From Staphylococcus sp. KG4-3 (lineage in GTDB: Bacteria; Bacillota; Bacilli; Staphylococcales; Staphylococcaceae), in the NCBI RefSeq assembly GCF_033597815.2, contig NZ_CP166245.1, positions 2,046,001 to 2,110,000 on the forward strand: a DNA stretch of 64,000 nucleotides, read 5' to 3'. A program made the position numbers and the translations under genes. Shown piece after piece: positions 49,768 through 60,009 of this stretch. The notes below the pieces were generated by a model, which saw only the letters and a program-made list of their open reading frames with translations, was not told where the DNA came from and searched no databases. Positions within the stretch are counted from its first letter, which is position 1; each line of letters begins with the position of its first letter.

Positions 49768-50574
49768 TTATCTGCCCTCCTTAAATGCATCATTTAGTTT
49801 TTGATACATATTTGGATGGATTTGATTAACATAGTCTAAGCTCAAATCCTTATCTAAATCATTTTTTAAAGTAACATTTGCATTCTGTGTTGTTTGGCCA
49901 TCTTTTAAATATAATAAATTTTCACCTTTATGATTCACTATACTGCTATGTCCAAAGAAATGGTGTGGTTCGTTTATTCCATATTGATTAGCAATTGCTA
50001 TTGGCAATTCATTTTCCAATGCTCTGCTTGCTAAATATATATCTTGATAAAACTCATAAGGCGACATATTGGCCGTCGAAATCAAAATTATTTCTGAGCC
50101 TTTCAACTTCAATAATCGTGCTACCTCTGGAAATTCCAAATCATAGCATATCATGAGACCGACTTTACCAAATCTGGTATTTATAACTGGAAAATCGTTA
50201 CCTTTATCAAAAATAAGTTGTTCATCCGCAAATAAATGTGTTTTACGATATTTTGCTATAATCCCTCTCGTAGCATCTATATAAGTAGTTGCTATATAGT
50301 ATTTGTCTTTTTCAATTTCTGGAAATGAAATCACTGCATCAATATTATAATTTTTACAGGTTTTCACAATACTTGTTAAAAATTCACTACTGTCTGACAT
50401 GGCTACTTTTTTTAATAAGTCACTATTTTGTATATAACCCGATATAGCTAATTCAGGAAAAAGTACTAAGTCTACATTCTTTTGGCTTTCATCTATCAAT
50501 GTACGGCAAATATAATCTGTATTAATTTCAATTCTACCTAACATTGGTTCCATTTGTGCGATTGAAATCTTCAT
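49768..50574 (-). CDS. Carbon-nitrogen hydrolase (nitrilase superfamily)
   Basis: 268 residues hydrolysing a C-N bond in an amide or related compound. The catalytic Glu-Lys-Cys triad is visible: FPELAISGY (about 39-47), YRKTHLF (about 109-115) and LMICYDLEFPE (about 140-150). The ATG is seven bases after AAAGGGG; the earlier ATG is too close. With the coupled APC permease downstream, it suggests import and deamidation of an amide; specificity is unknown. Confidence 0.87.
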   Translation of the reverse strand: MKISIAQMEPMLGRIEINTDYICRTLIDESQKNVDLVLFPELAISGYIQNSDLLKKVAMSDSSEFLTSIVKTCKNYNIDAVISFPEIEKDKYYIATTYIDATRGIIAKYRKTHLFADEQLIFDKGNDFPVINTRFGKVGLMICYDLEFPEVARLLKLKGSEIILISTANMSPYEFYQDIYLASRALENELPIAIANQYGINEPHHFFGHSSIVNHKGENLLYLKDGQTTQNANVTLKNDLDKDLSLDYVNQIHPNMYQKLNDAFKEGR

Positions 50575-50843
50575 AAACATACCCCTTTGTTTACTCATTT
50601 ATTAAATCTTTAGCTAGAATGAATAACTACTATATTCAATTTTCTGAATTTTACTATAATTATTGGATGTTTAAAAGCACCAGTTTTTCTATTTTCATGG
50701 TACCAATATTTTAATTATAATTTAATCTTATTGTCTAAATAAGCATTATATACTCTAAGCTATTAATTAATAAGAGTTCTCAATTATATTAATAAATTAT
50801 CAATGGTATACTGTTCATATATTATAGAAAGAAGGTGCGTTTC

Positions 50844-51161
50844 ATGTATGTAGTTACGAACAGAATTGATGTAAAAAAAGGATTTGCTGAAAAAATGGCT
50901 CCAAAATTTACTCAGGGCGGGAAAATACAAGAACTAGACGGCTTTCATAAAGTAGAAGTTTGGTTAATTGATGATGAGGAAGATTACGATCAAATGTATA
51001 TCAATACATGGTGGGAAACTGAAAATGATTTTAAAGCATGGCTTCAAAGCGATGCTTTTAAGGAAGCTCATGAAGGAAAATCAAAATCTAGCAGTGAAGA
51101 ATCACCTGTCTTAGGTAATAAAGTTGTCAAAGCAAATGTAATATCAGTACTTAGTAATTAA
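50844..51161 (+). CDS. IsdG/HmoA-like antibiotic-biosynthesis-monooxygenase-fold protein
   Basis: 105 residues, ABM ferredoxin-like fold, probably a dimer. The Asn-Trp-His triad that IsdG-type haem oxygenases use is present at matching positions: VTNRID (Asn about 6), INTWWETENDF (Trp about 59) and AFKEAHEG (His about 75). So haem degradation is plausible. It is clearly different from IsdG and IsdI of S. aureus in sequence and stands alone. I see no convincing Fur box upstream. ATG behind GAAGGTG. Confidence 0.75.
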   Translation: MYVVTNRIDVKKGFAEKMAPKFTQGGKIQELDGFHKVEVWLIDDEEDYDQMYINTWWETENDFKAWLQSDAFKEAHEGKSKSSSEESPVLGNKVVKANVISVLSN

Positions 51162-51203
51162 TAATTATCATTCAACTGATTATAATTGTTATATCGTATA
51201 AAT

Positions 51204-51249
51204 AAAAGGAAGCGCCATGGACAAGTAAATGTCTATGACGCTTCTTTTT
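51204..51249 (+). terminator. Terminator of the IsdG-like gene
   Basis: AAAAGGAAGCGCCATGGACA (51204-51223) pairs with TGTCTATGACGCTTCTTTT (51230-51248), with a T run at the end. Confidence 0.85.
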
Positions 51250-51307
51250 GCTTTCAACTAAGTAGAGTTTACTAGATTTTTAGATTTAATTTTCTACATC
51301 CTATATT

Positions 51308-52681
51308 TTAATTGAAATATAAGTGAGCCATTAACGCTATAATAGGTAACGCTATAATTGTTCTTATTAAGAATATGATAAAGAGTTTAAAGATACTTAC
51401 TGGTATTTTAGAACCTAAGATTACTCCACCAACTTCTGATAAGTAAATCAATTGTGTAATGCTCAATGCACCAACAACAAATAATGTAATATCGTTACCA
51501 ACACCTTCAATTAAAATTGATGGTAAGAACATATCGGCAAATCCAATTAATACTGTTTCTGATGCTTGAGCTGCTTCAGGTATTTGTAGCAATTCTAAAT
51601 ATGGAACGAATGGTTTCCCGATAATTGCAAATAATGGCGTATAGGTTGCTATAATGGTTGCAAGCGTACCTACACTCATCACTACCGGTAAAATTACAAA
51701 CCACATATCTATCACAGTCTTAAAACCTGATTTGAAAAATGATTTAACTCCTGGTGCGTTGATACCTGTTTCAGTCGCCATATCAAAACCATGGCCGAGA
51801 GCAGTTTTATTATCAGGTAACTTTTCAGTTCTCATTTCTTCAGACACTTCTTTTGAGTATTCATCTTTAATAGATCTAAGCGGCCAAATTCTTGGCAATA
51901 TAAATGCACATACTAAACAAGAAATGATTACAGTTAAATAAAAATAGAAGAAATGATTTTGCATATGTACAGTTTCGGCAACAACAATGGCAAATGTTAG
52001 TGAAACAACACTAAACGTAGTAGCAATAACTGTCGCTTCTCTTCTAGAATAAAATCCTTCTTGATATTGTCTGCTAGTGATTAAAACCCCTACTGTTCCA
52101 TCACCAATGAATGATGCTAGATTATCAACAGTTGACCGTCCAGGTAATGTAAATAAAGGTCTCATTATCGGTCTGAAGATTGGTCCTAATAATTCTAATA
52201 ATCCGTATTCCATAAGTAATGGTAAAAATAACGCTGCAAAGAAGAAGACAGTTACTAATGTAGGTAATAGACTTTCAAATACAAGTCCACCCGTGTCTTC
52301 GGAATAAATAACGCTAGTACCTACTTTTAAATATGTCATCCAAACAAACACTACTGCTAATATTCTTAAAATCAACCAGACAAACTTTACATTAAATGCA
52401 TTGTTCATTAGACCTTCTGGCTTAAATTTATTTTTCAATACTGTCGAACATAAAATAGATAAAATACCTGATATCGTAATGATTATTACAATAACCAATG
52501 GCATAGCATTTCCAATTAAATCTTTTAGTAATCCTGCTAAAAATGCAACAGGGAGTGTTGTTTGTTTTTCACCATCTTCTGTCACTGTAATTGGTACTAA
52601 GAATAAAATGATACCAATTAATGACATGATAATGAATTTAAGCTGCCCACGTGTGCGCTGTGATTTATTATACTGAGTCAC
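51308..52681 (-). CDS. YjiH-family (nucleoside-recognition/gate domain) membrane protein
   Basis: About 457 residues with ten or so membrane helices and two Gate-type modules (FIGDGTVGVLITSRQYQ.. near 190-206; SETVLIGFADMFLPSIL.. near 375-391). YjiH-like proteins have no proven substrate; the Gate fold occurs in nucleoside and ion transporters. The GTG at 52681 is preferred, with AAGGGGT upstream; the GTG three codons earlier overlaps that site. Single-gene unit. Confidence 0.78.
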   Translation of the reverse strand: MTQYNKSQRTRGQLKFIIMSLIGIILFLVPITVTEDGEKQTTLPVAFLAGLLKDLIGNAMPLVIVIIITISGILSILCSTVLKNKFKPEGLMNNAFNVKFVWLILRILAVVFVWMTYLKVGTSVIYSEDTGGLVFESLLPTLVTVFFFAALFLPLLMEYGLLELLGPIFRPIMRPLFTLPGRSTVDNLASFIGDGTVGVLITSRQYQEGFYSRREATVIATTFSVVSLTFAIVVAETVHMQNHFFYFYLTVIISCLVCAFILPRIWPLRSIKDEYSKEVSEEMRTEKLPDNKTALGHGFDMATETGINAPGVKSFFKSGFKTVIDMWFVILPVVMSVGTLATIIATYTPLFAIIGKPFVPYLELLQIPEAAQASETVLIGFADMFLPSILIEGVGNDITLFVVGALSITQLIYLSEVGGVILGSKIPVSIFKLFIIFLIRTIIALPIIALMAHLYFN

Positions 52682-52802
52682 TACATTCACCCCTTAGGTG
52701 TATTATTTGATATATACTTAAAAAAACAACACCAATAATTATAACGTATGATGTATAAATATGTAAATCTATAAATTGTGTCTATTTGTTGTTATTTTTG
52801 TA

Positions 52803-52847
52803 TAAAAAAGTAGAGTTAATCCTAATATTTAGAATTAACTCTACTTT
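52803..52847 (-). terminator. Terminator of htsABC
   Basis: AAAGTAGAGTTAATCCTAA (52807-52825) / TTAGAATTAACTCTACTTT (52829-52847) with an A run on the left, just downstream of htsC. Confidence 0.85.
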
Positions 52848-52878
52848 AAATGAAAGCGTTTACTTTTGCAATTTATTA

Positions 52879-53841
52879 TTAAATTTTTCTCAATAAGAAT
52901 AAAAAATAAGGTACACCGACGATTGCAACAACAACACCAACAGGAATATCGATAGGTGGATGTATTCCTCGCGCTAAACAATCACTTATTGATAATATTA
53001 ACGCTCCTATCAATCCTGACATAATAGTAATGTGTACGTGTTTATGTCCAACAATTCTTCTGGCTATATGTGGAGAGATAAGTCCTAAAAAGCTCAATCC
53101 GCCCACTACTGAAATAGATGCACCTGCTAAAATAACAGCTAATAGTAACAATATCATTTTAATTTTTTTCACTTTTGTACCTAATGCAATTGCAATATCA
53201 TCACCTAAAGTTAAAATATCGAGCTGATGACAGTAATAAAAGATAATCGGTAACGCAACGATGAACCAAGGTAAAATAACCAAAACGTTCGACATACTAT
53301 GGCCATACAAACTACCTGTTAACCACACTAATGCTGTATTGGCATCTTGCGGATTACGTATTAATAAATATTGCACTACCGCTGTACAAATTGCACCTAT
53401 TGCTAAACCTATCAATGCTAACTTAGACCCTTTGACATTAAATTTTGCAATTAGTAATGTCAAAATCAAACTTACACATAAGGCACCCGCAAATGATCCA
53501 AACGGTAAAATGAAGAGAGGCGCAGAAGGGAATAGCATAATTATAGAGACTGCTGATAAACTTGCACCTTTAGTTATACCAATAACATCTGGCGAGGCAA
53601 GTGCATTTCTTACTACGCCTTGAATAAGTGCACCAGAAATCGCAAGGCTACTCCCAACAATAATTGCGAGAATCATCCTTGGTATACGGTATTCATTTAA
53701 TATAAAGTTATCTTGTGCAAATAAACTTTTAACCGCTTCAACTGGATTAATCCAAACTGCTCCGATAGACAATGATGCAACTGCTGAGATTATAATTAAT
53801 ATTACAACGATACCATAACGAAAAGTTAATCTCCCGATCAT
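52879..53841 (-). CDS. htsC: Staphyloferrin A ABC transporter permease HtsC
   Basis: A FecCD-family permease of 320 residues, about nine membrane helices, with GALIQGVVRNALASPDVIG near 64-82 and the cytoplasmic coupling loop GGLSFLGLISPHIARR near 243-258. With HtsB it forms the channel importing ferric staphyloferrin A (and, in S. aureus, reported haem). The start overlaps the htsB stop by four bases (ATGA). The ATPase FhuC is encoded elsewhere, as in S. aureus. Confidence 0.9.
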   Translation of the reverse strand: MIGRLTFRYGIVVILIIISAVASLSIGAVWINPVEAVKSLFAQDNFILNEYRIPRMILAIIVGSSLAISGALIQGVVRNALASPDVIGITKGASLSAVSIIMLFPSAPLFILPFGSFAGALCVSLILTLLIAKFNVKGSKLALIGLAIGAICTAVVQYLLIRNPQDANTALVWLTGSLYGHSMSNVLVILPWFIVALPIIFYYCHQLDILTLGDDIAIALGTKVKKIKMILLLLAVILAGASISVVGGLSFLGLISPHIARRIVGHKHVHITIMSGLIGALILSISDCLARGIHPPIDIPVGVVVAIVGVPYFLFLLRKI

Positions 53842-54872
53842 AGTCTATCAACTCCTCTAACTGTAATAAATAGAAAGTATACCGCTCCTACAAATGAGGT
53901 AACAATTCCTACAGGCGATTCAAACGGAAATGCTATTAAACGGCTTAAGACATCAGATAACAATAATAAATCTGCACCGATAATCATCGTCAACGGTACC
54001 ATTAGCCTGTAATCTGTTCGAATATAATGTTTTACAATATGTGGCACAATTAGTCCTACAAAACCAATTGGTCCTGCTATTGAAACGGATGCACCTGCTA
54101 AAACAATGACAAGTAGTCCAACAGTAATTCGTACAACTTTGACATTTTGCCCTAGCGATGTTGCTAAATCTTCACCTAATTCCATAATAGTTAATTGCTT
54201 AGATATAAAAATTGCTCCAATGAAAGCCATTACTATCCAAGGAAATACACCAATGACTTGCGGCCATTGAATACTTGATAAAGAACCTACTAACCAAAAC
54301 ATTACAGTTGAAGTTGCATCTTCGTTTAGCAATATAATTCCTTGGGTCATACTAGAAAAGAATAAATGAATAGCCATACCGGCTAATGCTAGCTTTATAG
54401 GAGTCATTCCTTTAGTCGAACCTGATAGTGTATACACTGTCAATCCGCCGATAAATGCACCAATAAAAGCTAATATCGTTGAATACACAGTTAAAGCTGG
54501 TACAATCATTGAAATAAATACAATTACAAATGAAGCTCCTGAGTTAACACCAAATATTTGTGGTGATGCCAAAGGATTACGCGTCATCGCTTGCATTAGC
54601 AAACCCGAAACGCCAAGTGCGGCCCCTATTAAAAGGCCAGCAAACATTCTTGGCATACGGACGTTATGTATCAAAAATGTCTCTTTTGTATCAATATGTT
54701 TTACACTGTAATCTATAAAATCTTGAAAAGTAATTTGTGAAGCTCCAACACTAAGATTGAAGTATATAATGACAAAAAGCGCACATACACTCACAATAAA
54801 TGTGAGTGCAGTACGTTTTTGAGTTTTCTTTTCATTTGATTTAGTTGGGTTAACGCTATGCGATTTAATCAT
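53838..54872 (-). CDS. htsB: Staphyloferrin A ABC transporter permease HtsB
   Basis: A FecCD-family permease of 344 residues with a polar N-terminal extension (about 1-22) before the first helix. Family motifs are LLMQAMTRNPLASPQIFG near 92-109 and GPIGFVGLIVPHIVKH near 268-283. Coupled to htsC downstream and 11 bases after htsA. The partner is the lipoprotein HtsA on the outer face. Confidence 0.9.
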   Translation of the reverse strand: MIKSHSVNPTKSNEKKTQKRTALTFIVSVCALFVIIYFNLSVGASQITFQDFIDYSVKHIDTKETFLIHNVRMPRMFAGLLIGAALGVSGLLMQAMTRNPLASPQIFGVNSGASFVIVFISMIVPALTVYSTILAFIGAFIGGLTVYTLSGSTKGMTPIKLALAGMAIHLFFSSMTQGIILLNEDATSTVMFWLVGSLSSIQWPQVIGVFPWIVMAFIGAIFISKQLTIMELGEDLATSLGQNVKVVRITVGLLVIVLAGASVSIAGPIGFVGLIVPHIVKHYIRTDYRLMVPLTMIIGADLLLLSDVLSRLIAFPFESPVGIVTSFVGAVYFLFITVRGVDRL

Positions 54873-54883
54873 TACCGTTCATC

Positions 54884-55894
54884 CTACTTTTGTTGTGAGT
54901 CTTTTTGCTCATTTTTAGAAATTTCAGCAAGTTGTTTTGCAATTTCTTCGGAAGATATAATACCTCTTGCACGTGCCCATGTATTTCTATCCACTACAGA
55001 TACGCGATTATTTTTAACCGCATCTAAATCTTGCCAAACTGGATCCTCTTCTTGTTTTTTAAGGTTTGGATCATTTTCACCTTTATCAGCCATAATAAAC
55101 ATACGACCAGGGTTAATATCAGAAAGTACTTCTGGATTTAATTGTAAGTAAGGCCCTTTTAGATATTTAGATAAGTTATCAGTTTTCGTTTTATTTAACG
55201 CATTATCAAAACCTAACTCTTTTAAAAGCTCTCCAACATATGTATTTTCAGGATGTGCTAATAGGCCAGATTTTGCAACTACTGATGCTAATACAGGTTG
55301 TGATTTATCCATTGTAATTTCTTTACTGTACTTATCCATTAGCTCATTATGCTCTTTTAATCTATCTTTACCTTTATCTTCTTTACCTATTGCTTTTGCA
55401 ATTGTTTTAAATGCTTCTAAGTTGTCTTTATAATCACTATCAAAGCTAGGAAGCATAATTGTTGGTGCAATTTTTTCTAAATCTTTTTGGATGCCTTTAT
55501 GTCTATTGCTGTCTGCGATAATAACATCTGGTTTTTGGTTACTTATTTCTTCTAAGTTAGGTTGCTTACGTGCACCTACTGATTTATAATCCCCAATTTT
55601 TTCGCGAATAGGTTTAAGGATTCTATCTTTTTTACCATCATCTGCAACGCCGACTGGCTTAACATCTAATGCTGCAAGTGCATCGACAAATGAGAATTCT
55701 AATGCTACAACACGTTTAGGGTCTTTAGCAATTTTTGTCGTACCTCCATCATGCTTAATTGTTACACCATCTTTGTCGTCATTGCCTTTACTGGATTTGT
55801 CAGAACCTTTATCGCTGACGCTGCCACAAGCAGACAACATTACTACGGTTAAAGTTAAAAACAGGATAGCCATAATTTTATAACTATGTTTCAT
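54884..55894 (-). CDS. htsA: Staphyloferrin A-binding lipoprotein HtsA
   Basis: A class III solute-binding protein of 336 residues, lipid-anchored: a signal with a lipobox LSAC at about residues 20-23, a Ser/Lys/Asp-rich linker, then a two-lobe PBP domain ([56 protein letters not shown]). Basic residues that grip the negatively charged siderophore are common in HtsA. The ATG is chosen because AAGGAG lies 9 bases before; the GTG three codons earlier touches that site. A Fur box precedes it. Confidence 0.93.
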   Translation of the reverse strand: MKHSYKIMAILFLTLTVVMLSACGSVSDKGSDKSSKGNDDKDGVTIKHDGGTTKIAKDPKRVVALEFSFVDALAALDVKPVGVADDGKKDRILKPIREKIGDYKSVGARKQPNLEEISNQKPDVIIADSNRHKGIQKDLEKIAPTIMLPSFDSDYKDNLEAFKTIAKAIGKEDKGKDRLKEHNELMDKYSKEITMDKSQPVLASVVAKSGLLAHPENTYVGELLKELGFDNALNKTKTDNLSKYLKGPYLQLNPEVLSDINPGRMFIMADKGENDPNLKKQEEDPVWQDLDAVKNNRVSVVDRNTWARARGIISSEEIAKQLAEISKNEQKDSQQK

Positions 55895-55939
55895 CGTTTT
55901 CACTCCTTAGAATATGTATAATTACATATTCAATTTTAT

Positions 55940-55954
55940 TGATAATGATTATCG
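55940..55954 (-). promoter_or_regulatory. Fur box upstream of htsABC
   Basis: TGATAATGATTATCG matches the 7-1-7 Fur consensus TGATAATNATTATCA at all but the last position, about 46 bases before the htsA start. Iron repression is expected. Confidence 0.88.
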
Positions 55955-55989
55955 GTGTCAACAAAAACTTTTAAAACATTTAATAAAGT

Positions 55990-57051
55990 TTAAATGCGAT
56001 TGGATTTTTGAATATTAAAGTTGTGGCATAATTTTTCAATAACGTTATCTTGAATATAATTTTTATCTAAGTTTGTCATATACATACTTTGTGCCAACGC
56101 CTTATACCCTAAACTAAATTGTATTTTATCCCCAATTTGGTAATGGTCTTGGTTTAACAAATCAATCATTACATGATCGCTAGTTGCCCCTATTACTTTC
56201 ACATGATGGTGATGTGGTTTAATGTCTTCGATAAATGTATCTAAGTTGCCAATATCAACGATTGCTTGTAAATATTGCTGACTTGATGAAATATCAATAC
56301 GTGGTTTAATTTCAACTATCTCCGCTTCTAAAATGATAGCATCTTGATACAAAGAGGCTATCGGTTGATTAGTTGTTGTTTCAACACCTCTAAAAAGCGT
56401 TTCTCCTACACGTAACTCATTAATCTTCCCCATATCTTGATATAGCATTTGTGATATCATACTGGAATTGCCACCTGAGATTATTTTAAATCTTATATGC
56501 GTTTCTAATTCAACTGATTCTACGAATTGATTAATAAGTGATACATCTTCTTCAGTTGGAATAATTGATTGAAAGCACATAAAATTAAATGCTAATCCAA
56601 CAACACTTACATGGTGCATCGAAAGTATTTCATTAATATAATCTACAACATCATATGTGAGTATGCCTTCTCTTGAATCCTTCCAATCAACCATAAGTAA
56701 TATGTGATGTTTTACCTGGTGCTTTTGGGCAATTTCATTTAATCTGCGGATTGTCGCTATTTCTGTCTGTATACTTATATCGCTATATCTAACAACATCT
56801 TCCAGTTCATGTTGACTAGCCGTTCTAATCATCATATAAGATAAATTCTGATCATTACTTTTGTTAATATTGTCAATACGTGCATCAGCAAAATGCGTTA
56901 TACCGATTTTTTTTAACGTTTCAACAATTTTTCTATCGCCACCTACGCATTTAATAACTGGTGTAAATTGCATATGATTCTGTTGAAAAATAGACAATAA
57001 TACTTGTGCATTATATTTTATTTTGGACAAATTTATCTTTATTTCAGCCAT
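55990..57051 (-). CDS. sfaC: SfaC, alanine-racemase-family protein of staphyloferrin A synthesis
   Basis: 353 residues, PLP-dependent fold-III (alanine/ornithine racemase type). The N-terminal PLP-binding segment reads FTPVIKCVGG (lysine about 34), and further typical segments are LLMVDWKDSREGI and ISGGNSS. It is proposed to supply D-ornithine, a building block of staphyloferrin A. The catalytic Tyr region is less clear to me. Three bases separate it from sfaB, so it is in the sfaABC operon. Confidence 0.88.
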   Translation of the reverse strand: MAEIKINLSKIKYNAQVLLSIFQQNHMQFTPVIKCVGGDRKIVETLKKIGITHFADARIDNINKSNDQNLSYMMIRTASQHELEDVVRYSDISIQTEIATIRRLNEIAQKHQVKHHILLMVDWKDSREGILTYDVVDYINEILSMHHVSVVGLAFNFMCFQSIIPTEEDVSLINQFVESVELETHIRFKIISGGNSSMISQMLYQDMGKINELRVGETLFRGVETTTNQPIASLYQDAIILEAEIVEIKPRIDISSSQQYLQAIVDIGNLDTFIEDIKPHHHHVKVIGATSDHVMIDLLNQDHYQIGDKIQFSLGYKALAQSMYMTNLDKNYIQDNVIEKLCHNFNIQKSNRI

Positions 57052-57054
57052 CTA

Positions 57055-58812
57055 TTACACCTCTTTATATATAGGATTCCTCAAATCAATGGTCACATAT
57101 TGTTTTACTTTACTTTCCATTCTCATGCGTAAGAGCGCTTTTACTGTTATCGTTTCACCGAACAATGTTTGTTTCAACTTATTAGCATGTGGTTTATTTA
57201 GATCGATTGCGTCCTCAACTATTTCACCTACTAATTCAAATAATTCGGAAGCTTTTACAAATTCATATTCTGCAAAATGATGAATAAGTTCTGCAATTTG
57301 ATTTTGAATAACTGCATGTTGAAATTTAGCTATGACCGCTTCAATATTTTCTGCAATTAAACTCGTGTTAGTAACATCAATATTAGGAATTTTATGTTTT
57401 AATGTTGTTAGATCTATTCTTGACCCACCTAAATCTCTAACGATAAACTTCATTTGATAATTCGGCCCTAGATTCACGATTGTATTTTGCATGTGCGCTT
57501 CCAAAGCAATACCATAATCTTGAATATAAGCAATTAATGGGTCGATTAATGCTTTACTATAGTGCAATAGAAATTGCTTAATCGCATCTGCCGTTAAACC
57601 ATCATTTACCCAATTGATATAGCTATCTACGGTTACTTGGTTATCGACAGGATTTTTATTAACTAAACTTGCAGTTACTATAGTTGTGCCATTATCTGAA
57701 ATATAAGGTTGATGTCGTACTATACAAGCCAAATGCTTTGCATCATCTGGTTCAGTTTTAGCATGTATACCAAATGGTTCCATAGCAACTTGTAACTGTG
57801 GATAGATTGCTAACATGTCTTGTAATTCATAGCTCAATTTAGGTCCATCTACCGTTGTTACGCTCGACACAGTTCTTATAGCACTTGTTGCTTGTATATT
57901 GACTGGTAATTTAATATGAAACGGCTTGTGAACAAGTTGCATAGTTCTAAATGATAAGGTCGCTTTAGACTCAACCTCAAAGGGTGTAGGTAGTAATCGT
58001 TTTTTTAATATCCAGTCTGCAAATTTGTGAACAATAACATTTTCATATTGCCAAGGATGTACAAGTACAACACTATAATCTTTCAACTCTAAATCATGCG
58101 GTGCTAAAAATCCTTTCAATTTGTAACGATATTCTGGAATAACTTCATCTATCATATAGTTTGCATCATCTTCCATAGAAGTAATTACACAATTATCTTT
58201 ATGGATGAGCATAACTTTTAATGGAATAATCTTTTCAAACTCTGGCGCATATTTTCTTACCTCATCAGGTGTTAATGGAAGCTTAGTCTTAGATAATGGG
58301 TGTGTAGGATGCCCTTCAATAACAAGGCTTTCAGAATAATTCAAATCATTTATTTGCTTTGATCCAACCATATGCTGTAGCCATGAAAAGAAGTTTATTG
58401 TTTCAGGCATTCTTGAAAATTTTAGCGTTGCATGTATCAACGACTTTCTATGTTGAAAATGTTCATAAGTCAGTGCGAAACCTTCCCTACTAGAAATCAA
58501 TTCATCTGTTAATCGCTGACTAATAGGCATATTGAAATGTACTTCTAGCACTTCTAATAGTTGTTCTAAAGTCTCAATCGTTACTTGTGCCTTACCCTTG
58601 ATATAGAAAATCACACCATAAAATTCATAACGTTCCATAGCACTTTTTCTAACTTTGTTTAATTGCAACACTTGGCCTTGATATTGTATTTCAACACAGT
58701 GATCAAACTCATTAAATAGCATACCTTGTGGAAATATTTGCTCTTTAATAATTGCGTTAAAAATACGATACTGCACATTTCTATCTGCCAACTGCCATGT
58801 TTCATGCATCAT
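57055..58812 (-). CDS. sfaB: SfaB, NIS siderophore synthetase (IucA/IucC family)
   Basis: 585 residues. The ATP-dependent synthetase joins the D-ornithine-citrate intermediate to a second citrate, as shown for S. aureus SfaB. Family motifs: VIEGHPTHPLSKT (about 169-181), VLVHPWQYENVI (about 252-263), TLSFRTMQLVHKP (about 288-300), and IALEAHMQN plus a C-terminal FhuF-like RDLGGSR region (about 440-475). The start overlaps the sfaA stop (ATGA). Confidence 0.94.
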   Translation of the reverse strand: MMHETWQLADRNVQYRIFNAIIKEQIFPQGMLFNEFDHCVEIQYQGQVLQLNKVRKSAMERYEFYGVIFYIKGKAQVTIETLEQLLEVLEVHFNMPISQRLTDELISSREGFALTYEHFQHRKSLIHATLKFSRMPETINFFSWLQHMVGSKQINDLNYSESLVIEGHPTHPLSKTKLPLTPDEVRKYAPEFEKIIPLKVMLIHKDNCVITSMEDDANYMIDEVIPEYRYKLKGFLAPHDLELKDYSVVLVHPWQYENVIVHKFADWILKKRLLPTPFEVESKATLSFRTMQLVHKPFHIKLPVNIQATSAIRTVSSVTTVDGPKLSYELQDMLAIYPQLQVAMEPFGIHAKTEPDDAKHLACIVRHQPYISDNGTTIVTASLVNKNPVDNQVTVDSYINWVNDGLTADAIKQFLLHYSKALIDPLIAYIQDYGIALEAHMQNTIVNLGPNYQMKFIVRDLGGSRIDLTTLKHKIPNIDVTNTSLIAENIEAVIAKFQHAVIQNQIAELIHHFAEYEFVKASELFELVGEIVEDAIDLNKPHANKLKQTLFGETITVKALLRMRMESKVKQYVTIDLRNPIYKEV

Positions 58813-59987
58813 ACAATACTGCCTCCATTTTTTCTTTGCCTTCTAGAAATTACACTGAATAACAATGCAATGACAAATGTACTCATTCCCATAATAATAA
58901 AAGTTTCAATAATACCAATAAGTTCTGCTAAGAAACTCATCAACATGGCTCCTAAGGGGATCATACCTCTATCCATCATAATGACACTAAGTATTTTCCC
59001 TCTATGTTCAGGTTCTACTCTATGTTGAAAGTATATTCTATTTGTAGTTCTTGCCCATTGGCTGAACAGACCAATAAAGAATAATGACATAAATAATAAA
59101 TAGGTATTACTACTAATCGTACACAATAGTGATACGCCAAAAAATACAGAGCTTATGTAATACATTTTGACCATAGATACTTTTTCTAAAATATTAGGTA
59201 AAACTATTGTTGCTAAAATACCGCCTATTGCACAACAGGTCATAGCACTACCAAATATCGTTACTTGATTAGGGAATGTCTTGTCTGTTAGTACTGGCAA
59301 AAGTGTAGTATAAGTAAAGCCAGTTGCCATAATAAGTAACGATGTCACAAATATTCTGGCTCCTACTTGATTATCTTTAAAGTAATTAATTACGTACTTA
59401 AAACTCACTTCAGGGTTTGCCTTTGGTAATACGTTATGACTAAATGATAACGGTAAACAAAGTATTAACGCTATGAAATAACATAGCGCTTGTATCCCAA
59501 AACTAATTTGCGCATTATAAGCAGCCATAATAAAACCAGCTATCGCAGGTCCAATCGAACGACATATATTTATAATAAATGAGTGATACGATACTGTTTG
59601 TGTTGTAGTTAATCGTTGTGTTAAATCTGGTAATACTGCTTGACGTACTGGTGTTTCTATTGCACTCATAATGCCACGACCTAGAGAATATAACAAAAAT
59701 ACAATTATCGGTAATTGTGGATTTTGAAATGTTAAGATACATAGTATCATTGTTAATAAAAATGAGGAGGTCATTGTTAATCTTAATAATTTTCCTCTAT
59801 CACATCTATCAGCTAAACTTCCAGCCCATACACTTATGAGTAAAATAGGTACGAGTCGGAAAAAATTAATTAGTCCTAGATAAATTGCGTTATGATATAG
59901 TGTAAATACATACCAATTTAGCGTGATTTGTCCAATCCAATTCCCTAAGAACAGTAGGAATGAACTAGGAAAAAAATACTTTGCCAT
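58809..59987 (-). CDS. sfaA: SfaA, MFS exporter of staphyloferrin A
   Basis: A 12-helix major-facilitator protein of 392 residues; S. aureus SfaA exports staphyloferrin A. Motif A-like AGSLADRCDRGKLLR (about 61-75) after the second helix and RNICRSIGPAIAGF-type helix 5 motif are present. The ATG is 7 bases after AGGAGG; a TTG start frame runs through that site. First gene of the sfaABC operon, with a perfect Fur box 23 bases upstream. Confidence 0.92.
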   Translation of the reverse strand: MAKYFFPSSFLLFLGNWIGQITLNWYVFTLYHNAIYLGLINFFRLVPILLISVWAGSLADRCDRGKLLRLTMTSSFLLTMILCILTFQNPQLPIIVFLLYSLGRGIMSAIETPVRQAVLPDLTQRLTTTQTVSYHSFIINICRSIGPAIAGFIMAAYNAQISFGIQALCYFIALILCLPLSFSHNVLPKANPEVSFKYVINYFKDNQVGARIFVTSLLIMATGFTYTTLLPVLTDKTFPNQVTIFGSAMTCCAIGGILATIVLPNILEKVSMVKMYYISSVFFGVSLLCTISSNTYLLFMSLFFIGLFSQWARTTNRIYFQHRVEPEHRGKILSVIMMDRGMIPLGAMLMSFLAELIGIIETFIIMGMSTFVIALLFSVISRRQRKNGGSIV

Positions 59988-60009
59988 AAAATTCCTCCTG
60001 TTTTTCAAT

